The translations under genes were made by a program, and so were the position numbers. From Leptolyngbya sp. KIOST-1 (lineage in GTDB: Bacteria > Cyanobacteriota > Cyanobacteriia > Phormidesmidales > Phormidesmidaceae): a stretch of 64,000 nt of DNA. Below, in pieces: positions 8,777-19,094 of this stretch. The notes beneath the pieces are model-generated. The model saw only the letters and a list, made by a program, of their open reading frames with translations. It searched no databases and was not told the origin of the DNA. Position 1 is the stretch's first letter. The number at the start of each line of letters is the position of its first letter. The DNA is taken from assembly GCF_000763385.1 (NCBI RefSeq), contig NZ_JQFA01000002.1:1984001-2048000 (forward strand). The letters run 5' to 3'.

Positions 8777-10193
8777 ACCAGTCTTCAGCTTCGCCCCCCA
8801 CCACGACGTTGCGAATTCGGAGGCTAGGCCCGCCGCAGCCTACGGGCAGTCCATTTTGGCCGCCCTTGCCGCAGCCCCCCGACTCATCCCAGTAAAAATC
8901 GTCGCCGATCGCCTCAATATCCGCCAGAGTGCGAAACACATTGCCAGACAGCGTGACATCCCGCACCGGCTCAGCCAGTTGCCCATTGCGAATCATCCAG
9001 GCCTCACCCGCCGTAAAGGTGAACATTTCGCCGTTGGTCATGCCCTCCAGCCAATTGCGGGCGTAGACCCCTTCTTTGATGTCGGCAAACAGGTCATTGA
9101 CGGGGGTGCTGCCGCGCTCGATCCAGGTGTTGGTCATGCGCACCAGGGGCGAATAGTGGTAGTTGAGGCAGCGGGCGTTGCCGGTGGGCTGCTCCCCCAG
9201 TTTTCCCGCCGTTTCGCGAGAGTGCAGCCGCCCCACCAGCATCCCATCCTGAATGAGTTGGGTGGTGGTGGCCGGAGTGCCTTCGTCATCGTAGAAGTAG
9301 CTGCCCCGGTGACCTTCGGGAGCCGCCCCATCGAAAATTTGCAGGTTGTCGGGGCCAAAGCGACGGCCCATGCTCATCGACTCCAGCAGGTCAGGGTTTT
9401 CGTAGGCCATGTCGGCCTCCGACAGATGACCAAAGGCCTCATGGACAAACAGGCCGGTCAGCACGGGGTCAATCACCACATCGTAGGCACCCCCGCGTAC
9501 CGGGGGCAACTCCAGGGCGGCCACCGCCCGCCGGGCCGCCTCCATCACCTGGGCATCCAGATGTTCCAAATCCTCGTAGGCTTTGCGCGAACCCGTAGTT
9601 TCTCGCCCGGTTTGTACCGTATCGCCGTCGCGGGCGGTGGCAGCAAACCGCATTTCCATGTCTGACCAGGCCTGGTCGATCAGAGTCCCTTCAGAGGTGA
9701 CCAACAGCACCCGCTGGGCCACGTCTGTGTAGCGTACCGATGTGGTTGTAATCCGGCTGTCCAGGCTCTGGAGTAAATCGGCGTAGTGGCTGCAGAGTGT
9801 TTTTTTGCGGGCCAGGGGAATGGAGCGGGGATCGGTGCCCGCCAGGGGCAGACGACGGACCACTTGGACTGGTTCGATCGGGGCCAGCAGGGTTTCGTCG
9901 TGGCCCACCAGGCGGGCCGCACCGACGGCCGACTCCACACAGGCGACCAGGCTCTCCAGGTCGTTAAAACTGGCAAAGCCCCAGCCCCCCCGATAGCAGG
10001 CCCGCACGTGGCCTCCGATCGCGATCGCCTCGCTCAGGGTTTCCGCCCTGCCGCCCCGCAAAAAGATGTCGGTGCCCTCAGACTGCTCCAACCGAATTGC
10101 CAGGTAGTCTACCCGCGGCCCCCAGCGATCGCAGAGTTCCTGCACTCGGGCCTTTGCCTGATCAATAACGGCCTGGTCAATCGCGTCTGCCAT
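8769..10193 (-). CDS. tldD: TldD/PmbA family metalloprotease, TldD type
   Basis: A 474-residue soluble protein. HEAFGHLSEAD is the HExxxH zinc motif of TldD; the C-terminal GxGG-rich block (SGGCGKGGQNGLPVGCGG) is also diagnostic. TldD normally works with TldE/PmbA as a heterodimeric peptidase on unfolded peptides; no partner gene is in this window. Start at 10193 (MADAIDQAVIDQAKARVQEL) is preferred to 10259 because the alignment-like N-terminus begins here. The stop overlaps the start of the Uma2-like gene. Confidence 0.92.
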   Translation of the reverse strand: MADAIDQAVIDQAKARVQELCDRWGPRVDYLAIRLEQSEGTDIFLRGGRAETLSEAIAIGGHVRACYRGGWGFASFNDLESLVACVESAVGAARLVGHDETLLAPIEPVQVVRRLPLAGTDPRSIPLARKKTLCSHYADLLQSLDSRITTTSVRYTDVAQRVLLVTSEGTLIDQAWSDMEMRFAATARDGDTVQTGRETTGSRKAYEDLEHLDAQVMEAARRAVAALELPPVRGGAYDVVIDPVLTGLFVHEAFGHLSEADMAYENPDLLESMSMGRRFGPDNLQIFDGAAPEGHRGSYFYDDEGTPATTTQLIQDGMLVGRLHSRETAGKLGEQPTGNARCLNYHYSPLVRMTNTWIERGSTPVNDLFADIKEGVYARNWLEGMTNGEMFTFTAGEAWMIRNGQLAEPVRDVTLSGNVFRTLADIEAIGDDFYWDESGGCGKGGQNGLPVGCGGPSLRIRNVVVGGEAEDWYE

Positions 10194-10276
10194 ACCCCTG
10201 CCCCCGCCACTTTCCCCAAATGTATCATTCAGAAGCCCCTGCGCTGAGGTCGAGATCACAGGCTAGAATCACAGGT

Positions 10277-10861
10277 ATGACTACTGACTTCGACTACACC
10301 CTCCCGCCCGCCGTACGGCGCATATCGGGCTCCTTTCGCCTGGTGGGCTGGATTAGCTTTTGGACCCAGGTGGTGCTGGCAGCCATCTCTAGCCTGGTGC
10401 TACTGTTTGCCAGCATCAATCTAACCGCGCGATCGGGGGCTGGGGGAGGTAACCCCGGCACGGGCGTGGGGCTGTTGTTTGCCGCCCTGGGGTTGGTAGC
10501 CGTTTACTTCAACATTTTTTGGGCCTTTCGCTATGTCCGTCTGGGGAGACGCCTGCGCAGCCGCGACACCACCAAGCGGCCCAGTCCAAAAGATGCCCTC
10601 CAGGCGCTGCGGTTGGGTACTGGCATTAGCATGGTCGGCATGTTGATCACCCTGTTTGGCAGTCAGGCGCTGATTGGCTCCCTGCTGGGCAAGGCCCTGG
10701 CCCAGCCCCAGGGAAGTACAGTATTTATACCCGGCAACATCAACCAGTTTGTCGAGGCCTTCGACATTTTTGTGGTGCAGGCCAATACCAACACCCTGCT
10801 GGCCCATTTTGTGTCCCTGGCCGCCACCCTGTGGTTATTGAGAACCGTAAATCGAGCCTAG
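10277..10861 (+). CDS. DUF3611 family integral membrane protein
   Basis: A 194-residue protein starting MTTDFDYTLPPAVRRISGSFRL. Four hydrophobic segments are visible (two in residues ~20-85, one at ~115-135, one at the C-terminus) and the loop RYVRLGRRLRSRD. This matches DUF3611, found in cyanobacteria and chloroplast lineages with no assigned function. The start at 10277 is chosen over 10220 because the conserved FDYTLPP begin follows directly. It is divergent from tldD with an 83-bp shared promoter region. Confidence 0.8.
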   Translation: MTTDFDYTLPPAVRRISGSFRLVGWISFWTQVVLAAISSLVLLFASINLTARSGAGGGNPGTGVGLLFAALGLVAVYFNIFWAFRYVRLGRRLRSRDTTKRPSPKDALQALRLGTGISMVGMLITLFGSQALIGSLLGKALAQPQGSTVFIPGNINQFVEAFDIFVVQANTNTLLAHFVSLAATLWLLRTVNRA

Positions 10862-10962
10862 CTGGTGCCCCTGAAGCGATGGCTATACGCCATTGCGCCG
10901 CCCCAGTTTTTGCCTTTGGAAGCGGAGGGTGGGTAGTGGGGTGGGAACGAGAACATCTGCTC

Positions 10963-11757
<795 letters not shown>

Positions 11758-11853
11758 TTATCACGAAATGGGGGCGGAGCGGGAGTAGGGCAGCAGGCCA
11801 GAGCAACGGCGATAGATTGACCCAAGCAATCGCGAACGAATGTTTAGGAAGCG

Positions 11854-12432
11854 TCAGTTCAGACCAACCCGGGGATTGTTGCACTCGGTATTGTTGGCGG
11901 TTTTGAGACTGCCCAGCAGGTTGGCCACAATCACACACTGCTGAATGGTGCCCGCCCCACCGTCAATGACAATGACAAAGGGCAGATTGTTGCGCTCCAA
12001 AGGCAAACCCCGATAGTCAAAGGCGATATTGTTCACGGGGGTCTGCGTACCGTTAGCCGCGACGCTAAAGGCTCTCAGCGTAATTTGCCCGGTGCGGTTG
12101 GCATCGCCACCCAGTTCTTGATTTCTACCGTTAAATACAGGGTTAGCTGGATCTGTGAAATCTACAGATCCAATTCTCAGGGTGGGGTTGGCGGCGGTGG
12201 TCACCACTTCTACCCGGCGGGCCTGCCGCAGCTGAATGGCGTCCTGCTGGGCATTTCTCATTGCCTGAATGACGTCGCTTCGCACTGCGATCGCCCGCTG
12301 ACGACTGGAAAATGCAAACCAACTCGGTGCCGCGATCGCCGCCAGCACCGCCGCAATTACCACCACCACCAGCAGTTCAATCAGGGTAAAGCCTGATTCA
12401 GATTGTTTAGCCGATGTGCGCAGGCGTTTCAT
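11854..12432 (-). CDS. hpsD: Hormogonium polysaccharide pseudopilin, HpsD-like (GspH/FimT type)
   Basis: A 192-residue type IV pilin-like protein. The prepilin peptidase site is SESG|FTLIELLVVVVIAAVLAAIAAPSW, cleaved after Gly14 with Glu at mature position 5, followed by one hydrophobic helix and the GspH-like segment RSDVIQAMRNAQQDAIQLRQ. The C-terminal part holds two Cys (~174 and 188). It is the last gene of hpsABCD, 53 bp after hpsC. In Nostoc these pseudopilins support secretion of the sheath polysaccharide used in gliding (established for the family); here the assignment rests on order and on the HpsA protein. Start ATG 12432 chosen so the leader peptide is short. Confidence 0.8.
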   Translation of the reverse strand: MKRLRTSAKQSESGFTLIELLVVVVIAAVLAAIAAPSWFAFSSRQRAIAVRSDVIQAMRNAQQDAIQLRQARRVEVVTTAANPTLRIGSVDFTDPANPVFNGRNQELGGDANRTGQITLRAFSVAANGTQTPVNNIAFDYRGLPLERNNLPFVIVIDGGAGTIQQCVIVANLLGSLKTANNTECNNPRVGLN

Positions 12433-12485
12433 GGCAGGCCCCAAAATACAACAACTCAACGTGAACTCACCCTACAACAGCGCCG

Positions 12486-13457
12486 CTACAGCCCTGGCTG
12501 CTTGTCCAATACACCTCGAATTAGCACCTCAGACCGCAGGGTGGGCAACGCCCCTGCCTGGGAGAACGAGCCCAGGGCTGAGTTTTGGGTATCGGCATTG
12601 CCCCTCAAAAATACAATCAGCGTCTGGTTGCTGCCAGTAGTTAAGGCCGCATCGTTGGGATTAGCCCGAGTCGTTCCTTCCAGGACACAGGCATAAAAGT
12701 TATTGGCATTGGCTGGAGTTTGCAGGTACCCATCCGGACAGAGGCCAGTAGTCGCCTGGTTAGCGTCGGTGTTATCGACAAAGTCGGTGAGCACCGAGAT
12801 GTTACGGGGAGTGTTGCCCGCACTCGTCCAGTTGGCAAAGTTATTTGTGGTGCCGGTGGGTTCGGCATAGCCCGGTGTAATGTTCAGGTTAGCCAACCCA
12901 CCGGCGGTATACTTAGGCAGCTCGTAACGGATAATTCTGGAGCGACCGCCCCAAATGTCGTTGCCAGTGTTTTGCTGCTGGGCGTAGACCACCAGCGTGT
13001 AGTAGCCCTGGCGCAGGCGTAGAGTATTGCACTCGTTGAGCCTTGCTCCGGTGAAGGTCGCTGAACACGCGGTGTTAAAAAAGGTACGAACGTTTGCATT
13101 AGTGGGGTCGAGGGGGTCTAGCCGCCAAAAGGCCAGCACCGGTACTTCGCCAGCCCGTGGAAAGTCATTTAACTGGCCAACAACCTCAGCCGGGGTGGAG
13201 TAGATAAAGACAGCTTCGCCAGCATCGCGGGTGATGTAGTCGATGGCGCGGCGCATGTCCTGCTGGGTCTGGGTGAGAATTTCCTCTCTACGGTTGATCC
13301 GGAGTAGCTCAACCACCAGAAAGAGCATCGTGCCCACAATCAGCGACCCAACGGCGATCGCCACCAGCAGCTCTATCAGCGTAAAGCCGCGCCGACCCAT
13401 TGATCTGGCCCGAAGCAACCACGTGAGCGTAAGTTTTGTAAGGGCCTGTTTAGCCAT
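12486..13457 (-). CDS. hpsC: Hormogonium polysaccharide pseudopilin, HpsC-like (PilW/GspJ type)
   Basis: A 323-residue pseudopilin. Leader of 24 residues ending MGRRG, then FTLIELLVAIAVGSLIVGTMLFLVVELL with Glu at mature position 5. RREEILTQTQQDMRRAIDYITRDAGEAVF is typical of the PilW/GspJ class. The rest is a large Asn/Thr/Gly-rich C-terminal domain with five Cys. A GAGGGTG ribosome-binding site lies just upstream. The gene is 38 bp after hpsB and 53 bp before hpsD, so it is in one operon. Confidence 0.82.
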   Translation of the reverse strand: MAKQALTKLTLTWLLRARSMGRRGFTLIELLVAIAVGSLIVGTMLFLVVELLRINRREEILTQTQQDMRRAIDYITRDAGEAVFIYSTPAEVVGQLNDFPRAGEVPVLAFWRLDPLDPTNANVRTFFNTACSATFTGARLNECNTLRLRQGYYTLVVYAQQQNTGNDIWGGRSRIIRYELPKYTAGGLANLNITPGYAEPTGTTNNFANWTSAGNTPRNISVLTDFVDNTDANQATTGLCPDGYLQTPANANNFYACVLEGTTRANPNDAALTTGSNQTLIVFLRGNADTQNSALGSFSQAGALPTLRSEVLIRGVLDKQPGL

Positions 13458-13495
13458 GGGGTGTCACCCTCAAGAGATGGTTGTAGATCGCACAG

Positions 13496-14182
13496 TTAGT
13501 TACAGCCGCTGGGTACCGACGCTGCGGCATTGAGATGCTGAATGTATTGACAGAGAGAATTGCCGCTCTCACCCGAAGTCACTGTTGTGTACAGAGCCAC
13601 AAGCGGACGCCGTCCCCGCTGCCCCACGCCATTGACCATGCGTAGGGCGGCCGGGTCCTTGTCCAGGCTACCGGTGCCGGTCAGCACCGCATCGTAGTCG
13701 TACACTCGCACACCCATGGCAAAGGTAACCGGCACACTGCCCACAAAACGACCAGGGGTACGGTAAGACTGCACCGCAAACCGGTTGCCGTTGAGGTTAA
13801 CTTCACGGGTTTGAAATGCAGTCGTTGGCGCCGCTACTGGTGCACCAAAGTTTGGCCCTGCCACCTCTGCCACCCTCCGATCTGGGTTAGTGCCTGTAAT
13901 TGTGGTGGAGGGAGGCAGGTTGCCGGTATTAGCAGTAGAGCGCTCGACCAGCAGCCGCACCCGATCGATTTCAGACTGGGCCACTTCCAATGCCTGCTCG
14001 GCCTTCTGGCTTTGCACCCGAGTGGCCACCGAAATGACCAGGGCGGGAGCAATGGCGCTACCAATTAGACCCACGATAATAATGGCTACCAGACATTCAA
14101 TCAGGGTCAGCCCTTGCTGCCCCTGGGCTGGGGAGTAGCCCCCAACCCGGTAGAGATAGCGCTTGAGTCTGTTGTTGATCAC
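13496..14182 (-). CDS. hpsB: Hormogonium polysaccharide pseudopilin, HpsB-like (PilV/GspI type)
   Basis: A 228-residue pseudopilin. The leader ends GQQG, then LTLIECLVAIIIVGLIGSAIAPAL, with Glu at mature position 5 and the LTLIECLVA wording of the PilV/GspI class. It continues QKAEQALEVAQSEIDRVRLLVE. I prefer the GTG at 14182 because AGGAG sits at 14193-14197, ten bases before it; the ATG at 14212 lies upstream of this site. Second gene of hpsABCD, 43 bp after hpsA. Confidence 0.8.
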   Translation of the reverse strand: MINNRLKRYLYRVGGYSPAQGQQGLTLIECLVAIIIVGLIGSAIAPALVISVATRVQSQKAEQALEVAQSEIDRVRLLVERSTANTGNLPPSTTITGTNPDRRVAEVAGPNFGAPVAAPTTAFQTREVNLNGNRFAVQSYRTPGRFVGSVPVTFAMGVRVYDYDAVLTGTGSLDKDPAALRMVNGVGQRGRRPLVALYTTVTSGESGNSLCQYIQHLNAAASVPSGCN

Positions 14183-14225
14183 GATGTGTGGTCTCCTGAT
14201 ATAGCAGGGCAAGGGCAGTTATTAG

Positions 14226-17200
14226 CTAGGCTCTTGTACAGAGATCGGGCATCAGCCTAGTACCAGCAGCATTTCTGGCGCAGCGCAGGTTGACAATGTA
14301 CGGGTCGTCGGCGGGCAGCTCACGGTAGTACTCACTGCGGGGGGTACCAATGCTAACGAAACGACGGGCGGCTGGGGCTGGGGGTAAATACAGCAGGCCA
14401 ACGTCATAGCCCCAGCGGCGAAGAGGCGGTCTGTAATAGCCCAGTTCCTCATCTGCGGTCGGATTAGTATTGGGTTCCCAAGCATCGTGCTCAAAGGGGC
14501 CGGTAGCATTGGTCGAGAAGTTGAGCTGAATCAACGACCCGGCCACGTGTAACTGCACATTATTCCAGTCTTCGAGGAAGCGGGGGAAATTGTGCAGACC
14601 GCCGTAGCCCTGCTGCGGGCGCTGGGGTACCAATCCACTGACAACAGTCGCATTGACGAATGTCTGTGTAGCCGTTTGCAGATTTCGCTGCCTCTCGCCA
14701 GTAGCGGTACCAAACCCAGTCCAAGTAGCATCAGCGTTGTACACATCATAGAAAGGCCGAATGGCCGGGGCGGTACCCATGTTGTTGCGGTAGTAGGTGC
14801 CATTGCGATCCACCCATACGGGAGAACCAGCAGCCGCACTCTCGCGCACCCAGTTCGGTTGATCGGCTGTAAGCGTTGGACGGTTGGCAATCATGTAGGA
14901 GGAGTTAGCCCCACCAGCATTATTAGGTCTGACTCGCCTAAAGGCATCCTCAAGTGCTCCATCCCTAAAGCTGTTTGAGAGGATGGTAACAGCATCAGCC
15001 AGAATCTCAACTGGACGCCAGTGATCGGAGTTCAAAGTGGCAAAGGTGCCGGTGTTGAGCGTGGTGCGTCTGTTATAGAACGGTAGACCAAACGCAGTAG
15101 CCAGGTTTTCGTTGAAGAGAGTCTGAGTAAACTCTTCAATGATGTTGGTCACTCGGCCTGTAGTGCTGTGGGGGTTAAAGTCGCCCTGGATGTAGACACT
15201 GTTGTCGGTGACAAAGGTCATCCCCACCCGGCGGGGGCCGGGGGCACCACCAATGGTGGCGGGGCCGCTGAAGTCTGCTGGATCGCCGCTAGCGGTGCGT
15301 AGCCTAAACCCATGGGCCCGGCGGGCAGGATCGGGATAGAAGTCTACCGGCTTGAGGCTAATACCCTGGGCTGTTAGGGGCGGATCTTGAGGAGCTCCCC
15401 CAGGCCCAGCCTGCATTCTACAGTTAGCCTGGGTTTCGATATTAAACCGACGTGGGGTAGCGGTATTGAGTGCCTGGCAAAAGGCCGCATTAACGGTCGC
15501 CGTAGCATTTCTGGGCCGTACCACCTCATCTTCCCGAACGGCGTCTTCCCTAAAGGCAAAGACCACACCCTCGCCCCGGTTGTCTGGGTTGGCGGAGAGC
15601 CAGAAGTCGCCAGTGCCTACTCTACGCCTGGTTAAGGCTTCAATATCAATATCGAGCACGCGGGTGTTGAGCTGCTCTCGCCCGTTGTAAATACCTTTTT
15701 CTAGGAAAGGCACCTGAATACGACCGGTAGGGCCATTGATGACAAAGGCATGGGTTTGATCGTTATGATTTGCTACGTCCAGCACAGCTGCAGTAGACGC
15801 CGCTGCTGGAGTTCTCCAACTTGTCGCCGTGTCGGAGCGGGGGGTACCTGCCAAGTTGTTCATGCCCACCACCGGGTCGGTACCTAAGCGACGGAAGATA
15901 GGCGGGTTGGTGGCCGGAAGATTGACACTGCGCACGTAGGCGTTGGTGATGTACTCCTCGCCAGGCTGGGTGGGTTCGCAGGCGCGACCAACAATGGTCT
16001 GGCCATCGGGCTGCTGGGTACACCCGTCGCCGTCAAAGTCGTGGTCAGCGACGGGGAACAAGTAGTAGAGGGCCGGGTATCGCACCGGCATAACGTTTGT
16101 GGCGCTACAGGCCAGGTATCCAAAAACACCAACGTCATCTTTACCACCGTTCCCACGGGCTAGGGTGCCACCAAAGAGGTTAGGGTTGCAACGCAATTGA
16201 AACCTGACATTTCTTCCACTAGCACCCGGCAGTGAAATCACTTCTGTCAGTTGGCTACCCGAGTTCCAAACGATGTTGTTCGCGGGAGCAGTGGCAGGAC
16301 CAAGGCTGGTGGTTGGTAGACCTTCCCTAAAGCCCAGTTCACGATCGCGAATAGTGCTGGTCAGGAAGTTAATTTGTTGGACAAACGTTGTAATTTGGGT
16401 GATCTGAGCTGCCGTGGCATTGGTTCCCATCCGCAGTAGCTCAATCCAGTCATCAAGATTGTACTGAGCAAAGTACTGACCAAAGTCGCAGGCTTCTTGA
16501 TATCCTGCGGCATCGGTTACTCCACCCGTACAGGGAGCGTTGCTGATGGTTGGATCAACCCAGGGTACAGCCTTGCCCCTAGTAGTGAAGTAATCAGACA
16601 CTCGATTGCCACCGCCTAGCTGAGGGTTTGTAGCCCCATTGGTGGTTACATAGGTGCTGATGTCGCGGACGGCGTTTCTTAGACCAGAGCCAATGTTTTG
16701 AAAGTTAATGTTGAGATCAGTGTTAGCGAGAGCCCGAGCTTCCAAATAGTCAGCCATGACGTTGTAAGCCAGCATGCTGACGGTGCAGGCAGCACTGTGC
16801 AGTGTAGCTTTATCCGCCGGGCTTAACTGATCGTAAGGTACTGCCGGGCTGGCATCAAGGTACTCAGTAAAAATGCGGCGCAGTGGGGAAAAGTCGCCCC
16901 ACATGCCGAGGTGGGGGTGGGGGTGGATATTGCCATCCTGCACCGCCGCGAAAGAGGGTGCACCGCCTCTAGGGTCTCCTGCAAAGTAGGCCAGGTTACG
17001 CAGGGCACGGCCCAGGTGGCGGCTACTGTCCAGCTCAGTGATAAACTCTGCCTCAGTGTCGAAGGTGCTGCGTAGCTGAAATTCCCAGCCGTTGGTGCCG
17101 TTGCCGGTCAAAAAGTCAGTCTTGAGACTGCCAGTGTTCGGGTAGTTGATATAGGTTCGGCTGTTGACAATGGTTTGGGGAGTTCCGGGGTGGGCCGTGG

Positions 17201-19094
17201 CAGCTACACAGGCGGCGGGGAACTGACCATTGTTGATTTGATAGTGGTATACAGCCATACCCTGGACGGCGGCAAGGTTGTCCCGTAGAGATCTGCGCTG
17301 CAAATACTCATGATCTCCGCCCCAGCGAGTATCAGTACCGGTTGGGCGAGTGAGCGCTGGATACAACGGATCCCCTGCCGGCCCAATGCCCGCCGGGTTA
17401 GAGTTCCAACCATTAGCGTTACCCAACTCCAGACGTTCGCCCATTATTAGACGCATACCAGTTTCAATTGACTGGCGCTCCCAATAGCCGTCTAAACCAT
17501 TAGATGGATCGGTCAGACGACCGACGCCGGTGATCCGGTCACCAACTACCGTTCCGGCAGCGGCGTTGGTAATGTCGAGGGAGAGATCGCGGCTGTCGTA
17601 GCGAGACTTGGGTCCCCAGCGGTTGTCGGCCCGATAAAAGTCGTCTACGAAGGGACGGGCAACCTGGTCGTTGATGATGCGTCGAATATTGTCGCTGCTA
17701 AAGCCATTGGCCGCTGTGCTCCACACAGGGTCCCGTTCCCAAGCACCAGGGTTGATGTGCTCAGCAGTATCGCGAGTGAATAGCGCCAGCGGGTTCATCG
17801 CCACATCGGAAGGGCGGACGTTGTTGTTAGCGGCACTGGTTCTAACGGAGTCGGTGTTGTTGTCGAGGGTGCGGTTGACGATGGCGGGGCGTCCTGCCCC
17901 ATCCCATACGTGAATGATAGACGGTTGGTTGTTCGTGGTGTTGTCGAACCGCATGGTGCCCCGCACGGCCTGCCCCTGGAATTCTGGCTGGCCATTGACG
18001 ACGGCACGGGGGTCGCCTCGACCATCGCCGTTGAGGTCTACCTCAGACAGGGAAATTTCGGAGGCTTCCCGGCTGTAAAGGCAGGAGTTGTGGGAACTCA
18101 CCATGTGAGAGCGATAGCCATTACCTGCCCCAGTGCCGCTACCCGCAAAGGTAAAGAAGCTGCCGTCGGTGTGCATGGCTCCGTTCCAGTTAAATTCTGG
18201 ACCGGGGGATACATCGAGGTCGTAGCGGAACCATGCCCCCCACTTGTTGGCCCGGGCTGCAGTGCGAGACTGCTGAAACTCCAGGGTTTCAAAGGTGCGG
18301 TTAGCATCGTTGAGGTTGGCAACAAAGGCGTTGACCTGGAAGTTCTTTTGCAGGGTAGAGTTGTTGCCCTGCTGTACCACCTGCCAGCCACCTTCTGCCA
18401 GAGCGCCCGCACAGGCTGGGCTGGCTTCGGTTGTGGCCAGGGGCCCGGTGCGGGTGACCAGAGCATCGGCTTTAGCCTGGTTAACCGGGCCATCGACGCG
18501 TACCGTGGTTGCCGACAGGGGCCCTTGGTCATCGACCAGGATGGAGTAGACAACGATTTCATTACTACCGACAACGCCATCGCCGTTGATGTCGGTATTA
18601 AACGACCAGGCGTTGTCTAAGATTGTGTCGCCGTTGATATCGACCCGGGTTTCATCGGGCAGGGTGTAGGGATCGTTGGCACCGGGCAGAGCGGCAACGC
18701 GGCCGGTATAGCCAGGGTAGGTACTGGTGACCAGCATCAGGTCAGCCAGAATGTCACTGGCGGGCACTCCGCTGGGAAAGCGGTTGTCGGTCTGAAACAA
18801 GAATTCGATTTTGGCCTTGGCTCGGTCTACCGCAGGGGTTGCGGCGTTAGAAATCACCTGCTGCTCCCGCTGGGAGATGGCCATATCGCTGCGGGTAAAG
18901 GAGCGATAGGTGAGGGCGGTGGCGGTGAGCACCACCATTAGCACCAGCAACACGGTAGTTGGCAACACAAAACCCGACCTGGCCAAGCGGGCCGGTCGGT
19001 TTGCCAGCAGCACGAGTTGTAGCACCCCAGTAACCAATCGCTTGATTGCAGCTTGAGGAAGCCGCAACGCCTTTCGCAGTAGATGACGACTCAT
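14226..19094 (-). CDS. hpsA: Hormogonium polysaccharide biosynthesis protein HpsA
   Basis: A 1622-residue exported protein, the largest in the window. The N-terminus is basic, then SG|FVLPTTVLLVLMVVLTATALTY (residues ~40-62) looks like a pilin-type helix in which mature position 5 is Thr instead of Glu. The segment RSFTRSDMAISQREQQ follows. The long ectodomain is rich in Asn, Thr, Asp and Gly and carries several Ca-binding-like loops (DINGDT, DINGDGVVG, DLNGDGRGD, DFDGDG). Cys occur in scattered pairs. HpsA is required for hormogonium polysaccharide and gliding in Nostoc (known for the family). With three pseudopilin genes following, I infer a GspK/PilX-like minor-pilin role at the tip of the fibre. 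No good ribosome-binding site precedes the ATG. Confidence 0.88.
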   Translation of the reverse strand: MSRHLLRKALRLPQAAIKRLVTGVLQLVLLANRPARLARSGFVLPTTVLLVLMVVLTATALTYRSFTRSDMAISQREQQVISNAATPAVDRAKAKIEFLFQTDNRFPSGVPASDILADLMLVTSTYPGYTGRVAALPGANDPYTLPDETRVDINGDTILDNAWSFNTDINGDGVVGSNEIVVYSILVDDQGPLSATTVRVDGPVNQAKADALVTRTGPLATTEASPACAGALAEGGWQVVQQGNNSTLQKNFQVNAFVANLNDANRTFETLEFQQSRTAARANKWGAWFRYDLDVSPGPEFNWNGAMHTDGSFFTFAGSGTGAGNGYRSHMVSSHNSCLYSREASEISLSEVDLNGDGRGDPRAVVNGQPEFQGQAVRGTMRFDNTTNNQPSIIHVWDGAGRPAIVNRTLDNNTDSVRTSAANNNVRPSDVAMNPLALFTRDTAEHINPGAWERDPVWSTAANGFSSDNIRRIINDQVARPFVDDFYRADNRWGPKSRYDSRDLSLDITNAAAGTVVGDRITGVGRLTDPSNGLDGYWERQSIETGMRLIMGERLELGNANGWNSNPAGIGPAGDPLYPALTRPTGTDTRWGGDHEYLQRRSLRDNLAAVQGMAVYHYQINNGQFPAACVAATAHPGTPQTIVNSRTYINYPNTGSLKTDFLTGNGTNGWEFQLRSTFDTEAEFITELDSSRHLGRALRNLAYFAGDPRGGAPSFAAVQDGNIHPHPHLGMWGDFSPLRRIFTEYLDASPAVPYDQLSPADKATLHSAACTVSMLAYNVMADYLEARALANTDLNINFQNIGSGLRNAVRDISTYVTTNGATNPQLGGGNRVSDYFTTRGKAVPWVDPTISNAPCTGGVTDAAGYQEACDFGQYFAQYNLDDWIELLRMGTNATAAQITQITTFVQQINFLTSTIRDRELGFREGLPTTSLGPATAPANNIVWNSGSQLTEVISLPGASGRNVRFQLRCNPNLFGGTLARGNGGKDDVGVFGYLACSATNVMPVRYPALYYLFPVADHDFDGDGCTQQPDGQTIVGRACEPTQPGEEYITNAYVRSVNLPATNPPIFRRLGTDPVVGMNNLAGTPRSDTATSWRTPAAASTAAVLDVANHNDQTHAFVINGPTGRIQVPFLEKGIYNGREQLNTRVLDIDIEALTRRRVGTGDFWLSANPDNRGEGVVFAFREDAVREDEVVRPRNATATVNAAFCQALNTATPRRFNIETQANCRMQAGPGGAPQDPPLTAQGISLKPVDFYPDPARRAHGFRLRTASGDPADFSGPATIGGAPGPRRVGMTFVTDNSVYIQGDFNPHSTTGRVTNIIEEFTQTLFNENLATAFGLPFYNRRTTLNTGTFATLNSDHWRPVEILADAVTILSNSFRDGALEDAFRRVRPNNAGGANSSYMIANRPTLTADQPNWVRESAAAGSPVWVDRNGTYYRNNMGTAPAIRPFYDVYNADATWTGFGTATGERQRNLQTATQTFVNATVVSGLVPQRPQQGYGGLHNFPRFLEDWNNVQLHVAGSLIQLNFSTNATGPFEHDAWEPNTNPTADEELGYYRPPLRRWGYDVGLLYLPPAPAARRFVSIGTPRSEYYRELPADDPYIVNLRCARNAAGTRLMPDLCTRA

